This document shows, in pieces, positions 45,197-53,904 of a DNA stretch of 64,000 bases (position 1 is its first letter; the number at the start of each line of letters is the position of its first letter). Source of the DNA: Candidatus Colimorpha onthohippi (GTDB lineage Bacteria; Bacteroidota; Bacteroidia; Bacteroidales; P3). The notes below the pieces were generated by a model that was not told where the DNA came from, made no database searches, and was given only the letters and a program-made list of their open reading frames with translations. Location: the NCBI GenBank assembly GCA_018064565.1, contig JAGHVA010000052.1, forward strand, positions 1 to 64,000, given 5' to 3'. The position numbers and the translations under genes were made by a program.

Positions 45197-46138
45197 TCAA
45201 AAAGGCACACGGATATACCTGCCACCACCAAAAGGGGCAACAAGACTCTTAAAAAACTGTTTGAGATGATGCTTATAGAAACGCTTCCACCCATTATACT
45301 TATAGCGGGGCTTGAGATCACTCCATGGACTCTGCTCAACGTATGACCAAAAGATATGCTTATACGGATTTACACACTCTTTGAACCAAGGCTTGCGAAG
45401 CGATGCATAATGGATAATTATTGGATTGAAACGGCATTGCAAGAGTTCCTCTTTTTGCCATTCTACAATAGGAGGGTTCTTACGCAAAAAGCACTCCAAC
45501 AGGTTCCACCGTGGCGACACGGCTTTGATATGTCCTCGGCAAACGACATTGAGAATATCCTGGTCGTGAAACAGGATCTTATCTACATGATGCTGCATAA
45601 AATCGCGTACCCGGTTTTCAAAATCCATCTGCCGCATGTAATCAAGATTAAACAGGCACATACCGCTATTGAAATAGCCATCCTGCATAGGATACCCCAA
45701 CCGCGGGAAACACTTATGGAGCATCAGGGTAGTGTCGGGCACCGCAGCCATGGCATAATTTGATAAATCAGTATTCCACAAAGCTTCGAGATCGCCACAT
45801 ACCACCATATCGCAATCCAGATAGAGCACCCTATCACACTGCGGCAGCAGCGAGGGCGCCTTGAGTCGGAAATAGGCCTCGACCGAGATGTTCGAAAAAC
45901 GGCTGCCGATAGGCAGCATGCTATAGTCCGACGAGTCGATAGGCAAGATAGCTATGTGCTGATGATACTGCTGCGCCAATGTATCAAAACGCAGTCGGTT
46001 TGACTGCCCCATATCGCTGCTGAGGATATAGATATGAACCACATGCCTACGGTTGTTTTGCAACAATGAGGTGAGCATCAAACCACAATAGGCACCGTAA
46101 GCATCATTGGCGGCACATAATATGTGAATCGTTGACAT
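45197..46138 (-). CDS. glycosyltransferase family 8
   Basis: This 313-residue protein has the GT8 layout: an N-terminal nucleotide-sugar region (IHILCAANDAYGAYCGLML), the DxD metal motif (VLYLDCDMVVCGDLEALW), GYFNSGMCLFNLDYMR, HDQDILNVVCRG, and a C-terminal HY-type motif (IIHYASLRKPWF). GT8 enzymes transfer glucose or galactose, commonly to LPS or other surface polysaccharides, on the cytosolic side. It starts one base inside the stop of the preceding lipoprotein gene (TGATG), so translation is coupled. Confidence 0.88.
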   Translation of the reverse strand: MSTIHILCAANDAYGAYCGLMLTSLLQNNRRHVVHIYILSSDMGQSNRLRFDTLAQQYHQHIAILPIDSSDYSMLPIGSRFSNISVEAYFRLKAPSLLPQCDRVLYLDCDMVVCGDLEALWNTDLSNYAMAAVPDTTLMLHKCFPRLGYPMQDGYFNSGMCLFNLDYMRQMDFENRVRDFMQHHVDKILFHDQDILNVVCRGHIKAVSPRWNLLECFLRKNPPIVEWQKEELLQCRFNPIIIHYASLRKPWFKECVNPYKHIFWSYVEQSPWSDLKPRYKYNGWKRFYKHHLKQFFKSLVAPFGGGRYIRVPF

Positions 46139-46827
46139 CAGTCAGGACGAATGCTGTGAGGGAATGTGGCGGGAAGGAAATCGAAACGCAACAGATAGCT
46201 GTCGGTAGAAGGGTTGTAATGTATCGTAAACATGAATGTTGAATAATGATACCTTCCAAACCATGGTTTCTGTTTGAGTGGAGCATCGTCGGTTGCGGAC
46301 CCTGCACGGACTAAGGCTTCACCACGCTGATTTGCTTTTATTGAAGGCTCTTCTGGCAAATCAGCCACAGGAGCCTCGTTGTAATAGGTTATTGCCGATG
46401 CCATTAGCCGCTGACGCAACTGCGCAAACCACGGCTCATGAGGAAACCGCCAGTTGCCACGCACCTCTTGCCGCACCACTACCACGCGCTGATCAAGCAT
46501 CTCAAACAACACCCCTTGCTGATTCTGATAAATGACATGTTCCCCACTGTCGTCTATCATCTGCAAGCCAACAGGAAAACGGTCTATCAGTTCAGCCAAG
46601 GTAAGACCCAACCAAGCATCGGGGCTGCCTCCTCTGCAAATAGTGTCTATCGGCAATGCAATGGCTGGCATTATGGACTCGGGGTCAGTAAAACTGCGCG
46701 GACGATAGGTGTTCTGCAGATTACCTAACACGTTATTCTTAGCACACGATGCCAGCAGCATCACTATACAAAACAAGGCAAGAATAGGCAACCACCTATT
46801 CTTACCTTGTTGATTAAGTTTATCCAT
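46138..46827 (-). CDS. lipoprotein of unknown function, coupled to the GT8 gene
   Basis: From the ATG at 46827 (MDKLNQQGKNRWL) this encodes 229 residues; the in-frame ATG at 46914 lies ahead of the signal peptide. The lipobox is LLASC near residue 27. The rest contains a DUF-like pattern (PDAWLGLTLAELIDRFPVG; GEHVIYQNQQGVLFEML) that I cannot assign. Its stop overlaps the GT8 start (TGATG). Confidence 0.65.
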   Translation of the reverse strand: MDKLNQQGKNRWLPILALFCIVMLLASCAKNNVLGNLQNTYRPRSFTDPESIMPAIALPIDTICRGGSPDAWLGLTLAELIDRFPVGLQMIDDSGEHVIYQNQQGVLFEMLDQRVVVVRQEVRGNWRFPHEPWFAQLRQRLMASAITYYNEAPVADLPEEPSIKANQRGEALVRAGSATDDAPLKQKPWFGRYHYSTFMFTIHYNPSTDSYLLRFDFLPATFPHSIRPD

Positions 46828-47001
46828 ACAATTAGATGTTAGTCTATTACTGTCCGCCAAGCAGTTCTTAGTTTCTGAGTTTACCTCACAGACCCATACA
46901 ATACTTACAATCAAGCAAATACAACGGTATATATATTCTTCTTTACTATTAAGCAGACAACTACCGCTGGCTGTTCAGCTTATTAACACCCCTATTCAAA
47001 T

Positions 47002-47574
47002 TCAATATCTAATTTTAATACCATTTGCATCGCCCGCTGTTCGGACTGCCGAGAACTCAAGTTTGCAAGTGCCCGTTGTTACCAAATCGGCCAGATTAGA
47101 CCCTTTCTCACCATAATAGCCAGTCCACTTCATTGCTTCCGACTGCTTATAAGGCATCTGTGTGTTATAAAAGATTGTGTGCGTAAGCGTATTATCCGCC
47201 ACCGCAAGCACCAAATAGCCATCTTTTACATATCCGTAGGTGCCTGACAAGCTCTCCAAATAACCTTTTGTTTTAAGTTCCTCATCGACAGGCTCGAACG
47301 TAAATTTAGCCACATGCTTGGCAGTATAAAGTGGGATTCCGTAAACCGAAGCTTCCGCACTATCAATGGTCATGACAGCAGAATAGGTAGTGCCACCCAC
47401 GAGAGCACCCAACAAGGAGGTCTCAGTTATCTCCACATTGTAAGTGCCGATAAAATCACCTAACTGAGCCACTGTACCTGTCTCGGTAGTATCCGACTCC
47501 TCTTTCTTGCAGGAAGTAAGACAGCAAGCAACCGCTAACGCAAATGCGCAAAGAACAAATGAAAATTTCTTCAT
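47002..47574 (-). CDS. small lipoprotein of unknown function
   Basis: From the ATG at 47574 (MKKFSFVLCAFALAVACCLTSC) this encodes 190 residues; upstream in-frame codons to 47697 precede the promoter-side leader and are rejected. The lipobox is LTSC. The mature protein is a beta-rich domain (VAQLGDFIGTYNVEITETSLLGALVGG; CKLEFSAVR) resembling lipocalin-like or calycin-type Bacteroidota lipoproteins. No catalytic motif is evident. It has its own promoter. Confidence 0.7.
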   Translation of the reverse strand: MKKFSFVLCAFALAVACCLTSCKKEESDTTETGTVAQLGDFIGTYNVEITETSLLGALVGGTTYSAVMTIDSAEASVYGIPLYTAKHVAKFTFEPVDEELKTKGYLESLSGTYGYVKDGYLVLAVADNTLTHTIFYNTQMPYKQSEAMKWTGYYGEKGSNLADLVTTGTCKLEFSAVRTAGDANGIKIRY

Positions 47575-47604
47575 AACGATAAATATTTTTGTTTTTTTGA
47601 GTTG

Positions 47605-47638
47605 CAAAGATACATTTTTTTTGTCAAATAGTATCAAA
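47605..47638 (-). promoter_or_regulatory. -33/-7 promoter for the small lipoprotein gene
   Basis: On the minus strand TATCTTTG (47605-47612) and, 22 bases upstream, a TTTG (47635-47638) match the Bacteroidota consensus. The ATG at 47574 is 31 bases downstream. Confidence 0.7.
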
Positions 47639-47740
47639 CAAATATCTATAGGATGCCCGCTACTTGTCCGATGAGATAATACGACACCTATCGCCACCGT
47701 TTTGAAACATGTATCACACCATTTCCTCGACGGCAGTCGG

Positions 47741-48997
47741 CTAATTGATAGGCTGTACCGACTTGCGCAGAAGTTCTATATCAAGCATTTGATACGATGA
47801 GTTATCCTTGTCGTCGAAATACTTTTTGTTGGCATTGTAGTTGTCTTGATTGTAAACCGAAGCCTTCTCAAAAAGTGTTCGAGCCACCGCCAATTTAAGT
47901 TCAGAGAATGTCATCTTTCCTGCCTGATAACGGGTTTGGTCTTCTTCCGACAGGAAACGCTTCACTTTGTTATAATACTGCTGTGGGAGTCTGCCGTTGG
48001 CATCCACACTACGGTTTAACTCTGGAAAATTGACCCACGCAGTGATAGTAGTTTCGAGCAGGTTGACTTTCTTGCGGTTCTTGTCAGCATAATAGCCTAA
48101 ATACGCATGGCACGGTTCCACAAAGATAACAGGCTTTAGTCCAATCTTACGCAATAATGAGGCAAAGAACACACAAGCGTCTATACAGTTGGCCTGACGG
48201 CTGCGATACACCTCGTCAAAAAACCTAATATGTTGTACGTTCGACCTACGAGAAGGATTGGATGTGCACGATATGGATGAGTAAGCGATGCCTTGCTCCA
48301 GCGCATCGTACCAGAAAGCAAATACCTGATCTTGAACCATCTTGGCATTGCGCTGGTAGCCCTCAAATCGCGACACAATACCTCGCTCTAACACGCGCGA
48401 TAGGATACTGTCGATAAACGGATGATCCTCATTAACATATCCCGCAAATACCCAACGAATATCATAGGGGCGACCATTGGTATCCTCCAATTTGAGCAGG
48501 CACTCGTTGGCCGAACGATAGTTGATGCGCAATGTCTCCACGTCAACCAACTCATCGTTTATGTAACAGGAGAACGAGAGATCCACCACGCCTTGTTTGC
48601 GGGTGGCATATAACTGGTCGTATTTCCATTTAACCATTGGATGAAAGGTATAGCGAACTCCTTTCTTGGGCAACTCTTCCTGCATGATAGTTACATAATT
48701 GAGTTGCGATGAGTCCAACACCACCCGCAGCACCGACCCGTTGGCTGGAGCCGTCAACGACACCGTAAACAGCTGCCCGTTTCCAATCAAATCAGCGTTG
48801 TTTGAACCCGAAAGAGCCAATACCAAAGATGGATACAAACAGCCATCAAAGATAGGATTGTACGAAGCCTCAAAAGCCACTTTAGCAGGGTTGTACAACC
48901 GATGATCAGAATCGCCGTTTCCACAAGAAAACATAAATACTGTAGAAACCAACAATAAGAGAAACAAAGTTATATAACGAAATCTCCGCACCGTCAT
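47741..48997 (-). CDS. lipoprotein with transglutaminase-like domain
   Basis: This 418-residue protein has a signal peptide ending in a lipobox-like MFSC near residue 25. The middle contains a transglutaminase-like core with Cys (SRQANCIDACVFFASLLRK), His (FVEPCHAYLGYY) and an acidic residue in LLETTITAW. Such domains in Bacteroidota are usually cysteine-protease-fold proteins of unknown substrate. It lies 7 bp after the transporter gene and so probably belongs to the ruvC-transporter transcript. Confidence 0.75.
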   Translation of the reverse strand: MTVRRFRYITLFLLLLVSTVFMFSCGNGDSDHRLYNPAKVAFEASYNPIFDGCLYPSLVLALSGSNNADLIGNGQLFTVSLTAPANGSVLRVVLDSSQLNYVTIMQEELPKKGVRYTFHPMVKWKYDQLYATRKQGVVDLSFSCYINDELVDVETLRINYRSANECLLKLEDTNGRPYDIRWVFAGYVNEDHPFIDSILSRVLERGIVSRFEGYQRNAKMVQDQVFAFWYDALEQGIAYSSISCTSNPSRRSNVQHIRFFDEVYRSRQANCIDACVFFASLLRKIGLKPVIFVEPCHAYLGYYADKNRKKVNLLETTITAWVNFPELNRSVDANGRLPQQYYNKVKRFLSEEDQTRYQAGKMTFSELKLAVARTLFEKASVYNQDNYNANKKYFDDKDNSSYQMLDIELLRKSVQPIN

Positions 48998-49004
48998 GTT
49001 GCTA

Positions 49005-50351
49005 TTATTTCAATATTCCTGCCACCAACACTACCACCAATGCCAACGGAGCTATATAGCGCACTATGAATTTGAAAATACTATAAAAGGCTAAAGTGAT
49101 AGAGCCTCCGTTTGACAACTCATCTTTTAGACTGTCTTCGGGCATCACCCAACCCACAAACACCACACTTCCCAGCGCACAAATTGGCGGAAGATAGATG
49201 CTGTTCAAGCAATCTACCAAATCAAACAAATTGTAGCCGAACACCTTAAACGAGCTCCATACACCACCCCCTAACGAAACCACAGCAGCCAGCAGTAGCA
49301 GCAAGGGCATTACTACAAAAATAGATTTGACCCGCGTCCGACCCGTTACATCCGCAACAGATGCTATAAGACACTCCAGCAACGATATCGCACTGGTAAG
49401 CGCAGCCACTATCAGCAGTGCAAAAAACAAAGCGGCAAATATACTGCTCATTCCACCCATGGAGTTGAACACCGATGGCAACACCTTAAATACCAAACCA
49501 GGACCACCAGCAGGCTCCATGCCACAGGAGAAAACGGCTGGGATGATGGCAACACCTGCCAACACAGCAATCAGCGTATCGCAAGCAGTAATCCACAACG
49601 AAGTCTTGAAGATATTGTCGTTCTTAGGTATATATGACCCATAAACCACCATCACACCCATGCCCACACTCAGCGAGAAGAGCGCCTGCCCTAAGGCAGC
49701 CAGAATCCCCTCGCCCGTAAGCAAGGCAAAATTCGGATTGAATAGGTATGCTATACCTTTGCTGGCCCCTGGCAGGGTAATCGACCTTACGCACAACGCC
49801 AATACAAGAATCAACAACACTGGCATCAACAATTTTGAGACTGCCTCAATTCCTTTTTGGACACCGCCAAGGATAACCAATACCGTCAAAACGGCAAAAA
49901 TAACAAGGTACAATATGGGCGACCCAACAGCATTGGTGAATCCAGTAAAATGAGCCGTTATCGCTTCAGTATCTTGGCCGAGCGAAAACAATGTACCAGC
50001 AACGGAATCAACAAAATACCGAAGTGTCCACCCCGAGATTACAAAATACTGCGACAGGATAAAGAAACAGGTTACCAATCCAAACATCCCCAGATATTTC
50101 CATTTGGGTTTATGTGGTGCAAGCGTTGGGTAGGCCAATATAGGCGTATGCTGCGACCTGCGGCCTATGACAAACTCTGAGATCAGCAATATCATGCCCA
50201 AGACAAATACAAACACTATATATACCAGCAAGAAAGCACCGCCTCCATACTTGCCACAAATATAAGGGAAACGCCAGATATTACCCAATCCGACCGCCGA
50301 ACCCACTGCCGCCATGATGGCGCCTACATTTGATGAAAATGATTTTTGCAT
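49005..50351 (-). CDS. sodium-dependent transporter (SNF/NSS family)
   Basis: This 448-residue protein has the SNF/NSS signature at its start (VGAIMAAVGSAVGLGNIWR, FPYICGKYGGGAFLLVY), about eleven to twelve membrane segments, and DTLIAVLAGVAIIPAVFSCG in the middle. NSS members take up amino acids or related solutes with Na+. The substrate is not predictable from sequence. It lies 46 bp after ruvC. Confidence 0.9.
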   Translation of the reverse strand: MQKSFSSNVGAIMAAVGSAVGLGNIWRFPYICGKYGGGAFLLVYIVFVFVLGMILLISEFVIGRRSQHTPILAYPTLAPHKPKWKYLGMFGLVTCFFILSQYFVISGWTLRYFVDSVAGTLFSLGQDTEAITAHFTGFTNAVGSPILYLVIFAVLTVLVILGGVQKGIEAVSKLLMPVLLILVLALCVRSITLPGASKGIAYLFNPNFALLTGEGILAALGQALFSLSVGMGVMVVYGSYIPKNDNIFKTSLWITACDTLIAVLAGVAIIPAVFSCGMEPAGGPGLVFKVLPSVFNSMGGMSSIFAALFFALLIVAALTSAISLLECLIASVADVTGRTRVKSIFVVMPLLLLLAAVVSLGGGVWSSFKVFGYNLFDLVDCLNSIYLPPICALGSVVFVGWVMPEDSLKDELSNGGSITLAFYSIFKFIVRYIAPLALVVVLVAGILK

Positions 50352-50397
50352 TTGATTTACTTGATTATTTATTGTTTTGCCTCTTGATCAGGACTAC

Positions 50398-50976
50398 TCA
50401 ATCACGGCTCACTACGTCAGGATTTTGCTTCACATAATCGCTCCACGACGCATTCTTAGCCTTACGCTGTTTGGCAGGTCTCAGCTGTGCACGGATGTCT
50501 GCCATCGGATTGGTACTTACCAGATAATGACAATAAGCCGCTGCCAACGCATCGGTGGCATCCAGATAGCGCGGCTGTAGGTCAACCCCCAGATGAGCCT
50601 GCAACATGGCCAGCACCTGCTCCTTGGTAGCACCCCCGCTGCCTGTAATATACTGCTTGATGGTAGCTGGCTCATACTCGCTAAATGTCATATTTCTGCT
50701 CATCGCCGCCGCTATCGTTACCCCTTGTGCCCTACCTAACTTGAGCATGGACTGCACGTTCTTGCCAAAAAAAGGAGCCTCGATAGAGAGATGCGACGGG
50801 TGATACTGGTCAATTACACTACACATCGAATCAAATACAGTACGAATCCGCAGGTTGTAATCCTCCATATTTTTTAGATACAACACATCCATCAACACCA
50901 TCTGCGGCTTGGGATCAGTTTGAAGCAAACTATATCCCAATATCCTTGTACCCGGATCAACACCAAGAATCAACAC
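50398..50976 (-). CDS. ruvC: Holliday junction resolvase RuvC
   Basis: This 192-residue protein resolves Holliday junctions together with RuvAB. It has Asp7 in MLILGVDPGTRILGYS, Glu in LSIEAPFFGKNVQSMLKLGRAQG, and the C-terminal acidic pair near YLDATDALAAAYCH. Length is normal. It is divergently transcribed from the BKACE gene; the shared promoter region is at 51081-51114. Confidence 0.93.
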   Translation of the reverse strand: MLILGVDPGTRILGYSLLQTDPKPQMVLMDVLYLKNMEDYNLRIRTVFDSMCSVIDQYHPSHLSIEAPFFGKNVQSMLKLGRAQGVTIAAAMSRNMTFSEYEPATIKQYITGSGGATKEQVLAMLQAHLGVDLQPRYLDATDALAAAYCHYLVSTNPMADIRAQLRPAKQRKAKNASWSDYVKQNPDVVSRD

Positions 50977-51084
50977 CTTTTGCTATTTTGAAAAATCTTA
51001 TTTGTAACGCAACCCATGCCCCAACCATGACAAACTGATTACTCCAATTACCACAATTCTAACAGTACCTATCAAACTTTTTTG

Positions 51085-51092
51085 CAAAAGTA
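51085..51092 (-). promoter_or_regulatory. -7 promoter box for the ruvC operon
   Basis: CAAAAGTA on the plus strand is TACTTTTG on the minus strand, a match to TAnnTTTG, 109 bases upstream of ruvC. It lies 14 bp from the oppositely directed box at 51107-51114. Confidence 0.55.
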
Positions 51093-51106
51093 CAACATTT
51101 TTTTCG

Positions 51107-51114
51107 TACCTTTG
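51107..51114 (+). promoter_or_regulatory. -7 promoter box for the BKACE-TatD operon
   Basis: TACCTTTG in CGTACCTTTGCG matches TAnnTTTG, with a TTTG at 51081-51084 in the -33 region. It is about 200 bases upstream of the BKACE ATG. Confidence 0.6.
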
Positions 51115-51314
51115 CGTTTTATGTTTTACAACTTGTATATTACAAGCCACAAACATAGAAAACATTACAAGATACTGCTTACAACCTGATGCTGCTTTGA
51201 GTGGCAGTCTTGCCTTGTTTGCCATAAAATTATGATACGCAACAATCCTGCAATACATAACAGCAGCAGTCAAGTATATAGAGTCAACTTGATAAAACAT
51301 AAATAACAAACACC
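51115..51314 (+). promoter_or_regulatory. long 5' leader ahead of BKACE
   Basis: About 200 bases separate the -7 box from the ATG at 51315. They hold a short frame (ATG 51121, 22 codons, ending TGA), a CTTG-TATATTA-CAAG hairpin, a CTGC...GCAG hairpin and, close to the start codon, TCAAGT...ACTTGA. I do not recognise a known riboswitch. Confidence 0.35.
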
Positions 51315-52142
51315 ATGGACAAACTTATTATTACTGCCGCTATCTGCGGTGCAGAAGTTACCAAAGAGCAGAATCCTGCCGTACCTTATACCGTAGCCGA
51401 GATTGTACGCGAGGCCAAGAGCGCCGTGGATGCTGGTGCTGCTATCGTCCACCTGCATGTGCGTTACGACGACGGCACCCCAACTCAGAGTCGCGAGCGT
51501 TTCCAAGAGTGTACCGAGGCCATCTTGAAAGAATGCCCCAACGTAATCTTGATTCCATCTACTGGCGGCGCCGTTGGCATGACCCCCGAAGAGCGACTGG
51601 CAAGCACCGAGACGACTCCTACTCCAGAGATGGCTACCTTAGACTGTGGCACTTGCAATTTTGGCGATGAGATATTTGACAACACCATGCCCACCATGCG
51701 CGCCTTCGGCAAGCGCATGCTGGAACGCGGCATCAAGCCCGAATACGAATGCTTCGAGATGGGTCATCTTGACACAATCCTTACCATGGCTCGCAAAGGT
51801 CAGGTGCCAGCCGCTCCTATGCAGTTCAACTTCGTGTTGGGCGTTCCTGGATGCACACCAGCCACTGTGGATAACCTCTGCTGGATGGTTCGCAACATTC
51901 CTGCTGGAAGCACATGGACATCCACCGGTATCGGCCGCTACGCATTCCAGTTGGCTGCCCCCACCATCGTGATGGGCGGCAACGTCCGCGTCGGATTTGA
52001 GGACAACCTCTATCTTGAGCGTGGCGTTTTGGCAAAAAGCAACGGCGAACTGGTTGACAAAGTGGTACGTATGGCCAAGTTGTTAGGACGCGAAGTAGCA
52101 ACAAGCGATGAGGCCCGCGAAATCTTATCGCTCAAACGCTAA
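51315..52142 (+). CDS. BKACE-family beta-keto acid cleavage enzyme
   Basis: This 275-residue TIM-barrel enzyme belongs to the BKACE family (founder Kce, 3-keto-5-aminohexanoate cleavage enzyme): MDKLIITAAICGAEVTKEQNP, AAIVHLHVRYDDGTPTQSR, the Glu/His region FEMGHLD, FVLGVPGCTP and GGNVRVGFEDN at the end. It cleaves a beta-keto acid with acetyl-CoA as co-substrate. No lysine-fermentation genes (kamA, kdd, kal) lie nearby, so the substrate is open. Its stop overlaps the TatD-like start (TAATG). Confidence 0.88.
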   Translation: MDKLIITAAICGAEVTKEQNPAVPYTVAEIVREAKSAVDAGAAIVHLHVRYDDGTPTQSRERFQECTEAILKECPNVILIPSTGGAVGMTPEERLASTETTPTPEMATLDCGTCNFGDEIFDNTMPTMRAFGKRMLERGIKPEYECFEMGHLDTILTMARKGQVPAAPMQFNFVLGVPGCTPATVDNLCWMVRNIPAGSTWTSTGIGRYAFQLAAPTIVMGGNVRVGFEDNLYLERGVLAKSNGELVDKVVRMAKLLGREVATSDEAREILSLKR

Positions 52143-52762
52143 TGATATTAGATTTCCACACTCATAAACCTACAGCGGAGGGTGTAATCACCCCCCGCTG
52201 TTTTGGTATCCACCCATGGGATGCAGACCAGTATCCCGACACTATCGATCCCCAACCGTTTGAGGCTCTCGCTACCAATGGGCAACTGGAATGGATTGGC
52301 GAATGCGGGATAGACGCATTGCGCGGACCTTCTTTGTCCAAACAGATAGACATATTCAAGCAGCAACTATCATTGGCCGAACGGCTAAATAAGCCCGTAG
52401 TAATCCATTGCGTGCGCTGCTGGACGCAACTGCTACAACTGCGCAAACAATTTCATGCCACACCATGGGTGGTTCATGGTTTCACTGGGCCGCCAGAACT
52501 ATTTGACGACCTGTGGCGGCACGACATCAAAATCTCGGTAGGGGCTGCCCTGCTTAACCCAAAATGCACTAAGCTACACCGCACTCTACAACATGCTGGT
52601 CCAAACCATTTATTGTTTGAAACCGACGACAGCGATGCCGATATCCATGATATCTACATCGCTGCCGCCAACATATTAGGCATCAGCACCAAAAGCCTCT
52701 GCCATGAGGTACTATACTACTTCTCTTTGATAAACTCGCCATTGGGCTTAAACAGCAAATAG
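52142..52762 (+). CDS. TatD-family metal-dependent hydrolase
   Basis: This 206-residue protein has TatD-type metal ligands: HTH in MILDFHTHKP, CFGIHPWDAD, the Glu in WIGECGIDA, VIHC and the Asp in LLFETDDSDADI. It is shorter than most TatD proteins (about 260 residues). The family hydrolyses DNA or other phosphoesters, or D-aminoacyl-tRNA, and the specific role is unknown. It overlaps BKACE by one base (TAATG) and converges on and overlaps the 3' end of the PepSY-like gene by 46 bp. Confidence 0.82.
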   Translation: MILDFHTHKPTAEGVITPRCFGIHPWDADQYPDTIDPQPFEALATNGQLEWIGECGIDALRGPSLSKQIDIFKQQLSLAERLNKPVVIHCVRCWTQLLQLRKQFHATPWVVHGFTGPPELFDDLWRHDIKISVGAALLNPKCTKLHRTLQHAGPNHLLFETDDSDADIHDIYIAAANILGISTKSLCHEVLYYFSLINSPLGLNSK

Positions 52763-53178
52763 CGCACATCTTTCTCTTTTTTCAAAAACAAAAACGATTT
52801 TACTTGGGCAATCCTTACCTCATAAGAGCTTTCGCGACGAGCGCTTACAATACTAACCTCAGTTATTTTGTATTTGCTGTAACGGTGGCGCACAGTGTCT
52901 TTGATAGCACGCGGGCAATACTGTAAATCTACAAAATAGCGACGTTCAGTACCCACTGATTTGTACCGCACAGACTGCAACTCGTTGTTATTTCCAATAA
53001 AACGAACCTCAAACGTAGTGCTATCCAACTGATACCATTTTACATTGCGCACATCCAGATTCTGACGTTGAAAATCCTCTACGAATTTGGCTGGAACTGA
53101 CTGTTCCGAAACCACTTTTTGTGCCATCACCATTCCGCAGCACAAAACCAAAAGTGTCAATAAAGAAATTTTTTTCAT
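52717..53178 (-). CDS. secreted PepSY-like (DUF2874-type) protein
   Basis: This 153-residue protein has a signal peptide (ending GMVMAQ) and two short PepSY-like repeats (VPAKFVEDFQRQNLDVRNVKWYQ; AIKDTVRHRYSKYKITEVSIV) with the beta strands that follow. It resembles putative beta-lactamase-inhibitor-like PepSY proteins of Bacteroidota. It is the last gene of the GT2-trmH transcript (15-bp gap) and overlaps the TatD gene tail. Confidence 0.65.
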   Translation of the reverse strand: MKKISLLTLLVLCCGMVMAQKVVSEQSVPAKFVEDFQRQNLDVRNVKWYQLDSTTFEVRFIGNNNELQSVRYKSVGTERRYFVDLQYCPRAIKDTVRHRYSKYKITEVSIVSARRESSYEVRIAQVKSFLFLKKEKDVRYLLFKPNGEFIKEK

Positions 53179-53193
53179 GACTTAGTTCTTTTA

Positions 53194-53898
53194 TTATCGT
53201 TGATTCATTATGTGTTTCATCACGTTGGGTCCATCATGGATAACCTGCATAGCCCAATAGAGTTTCAGTGTGGTCTGATCCTCGTCCGTCAGCTGCCATT
53301 GGATGTTACTGCGGCGCATACGCTCAGTAAGCGCATACAAACTCAAAGCGGCACATACGCTGATATTGAAACTCTCCGTAAAGCCATACATGGGCACTTT
53401 TACGTATGCGTCAGCATGATCGATGGCTTCTTGCGTAAGACCTGTCAACTCGGTGCCAAACACCAATGCCGTGGGCTGCGAAACATCCAAGTCGCCTATC
53501 ATAGTGTCGTTCTCATGCGGTAGCGTAGCAACAATACGATACCCCTTGGCGCGCAGTGCATCATAAGTATCCAATATACTGCTCCGCTTATAGATATCTA
53601 CCCATTTGTTGCTACCCATAGCCACATCTGGGTTGGGACAATACCTATTGCGATTCTCCACCACATGCACGTCCTGCACACCAAAACAATCGCACGACCG
53701 CAACACCGCACTGGCATTGTGAGATTGGTAAACATCTTCGAGCACCACCGTTACGTGACGCGTCCGCTGCGCAGCCAATCGGTCAAACAACTGACGCTTA
53801 TTGTCGCTAAACAACTCTGCAGCTCGCTCATAGAGCGCCAACCGCTCACGGTGATCCAAGGTGTCAAAAAAATGCTGATATTCGGCAGTTATCTCCAT
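53194..53898 (-). CDS. trmH: SpoU/TrmH-family RNA 2'-O-methyltransferase
   Basis: This 234-residue protein has the three SpoU motifs: NASAVLRSCDCFGVQ, LVFGTELTGL and VPMYGFTESFNISVCAAL, with Asn/Arg/Ser at the expected places. The N-terminal helix (EYQHFFDTLDHRERLALYERA) and length fit tRNA Gm18 methyltransferase TrmH better than the longer rRNA enzymes, but the exact target is inference. It lies 6 bp after the GT2 gene. Confidence 0.85.
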   Translation of the reverse strand: MEITAEYQHFFDTLDHRERLALYERAAELFSDNKRQLFDRLAAQRTRHVTVVLEDVYQSHNASAVLRSCDCFGVQDVHVVENRNRYCPNPDVAMGSNKWVDIYKRSSILDTYDALRAKGYRIVATLPHENDTMIGDLDVSQPTALVFGTELTGLTQEAIDHADAYVKVPMYGFTESFNISVCAALSLYALTERMRRSNIQWQLTDEDQTTLKLYWAMQVIHDGPNVMKHIMNQR

Positions 53899-53904
53899 AA
53901 CTAA

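Noticed and set aside
50998..51309. A 103-codon minus-strand frame in the ruvC-BKACE gap
   Set aside because: It covers both -7 promoter boxes, has no start context, and its translation shows no signal peptide or family motif.
51315..52142. Dedicated lysine-fermentation enzyme Kce
   Set aside because: None of the partner genes of that pathway are in the window, so only the BKACE family name is supported.
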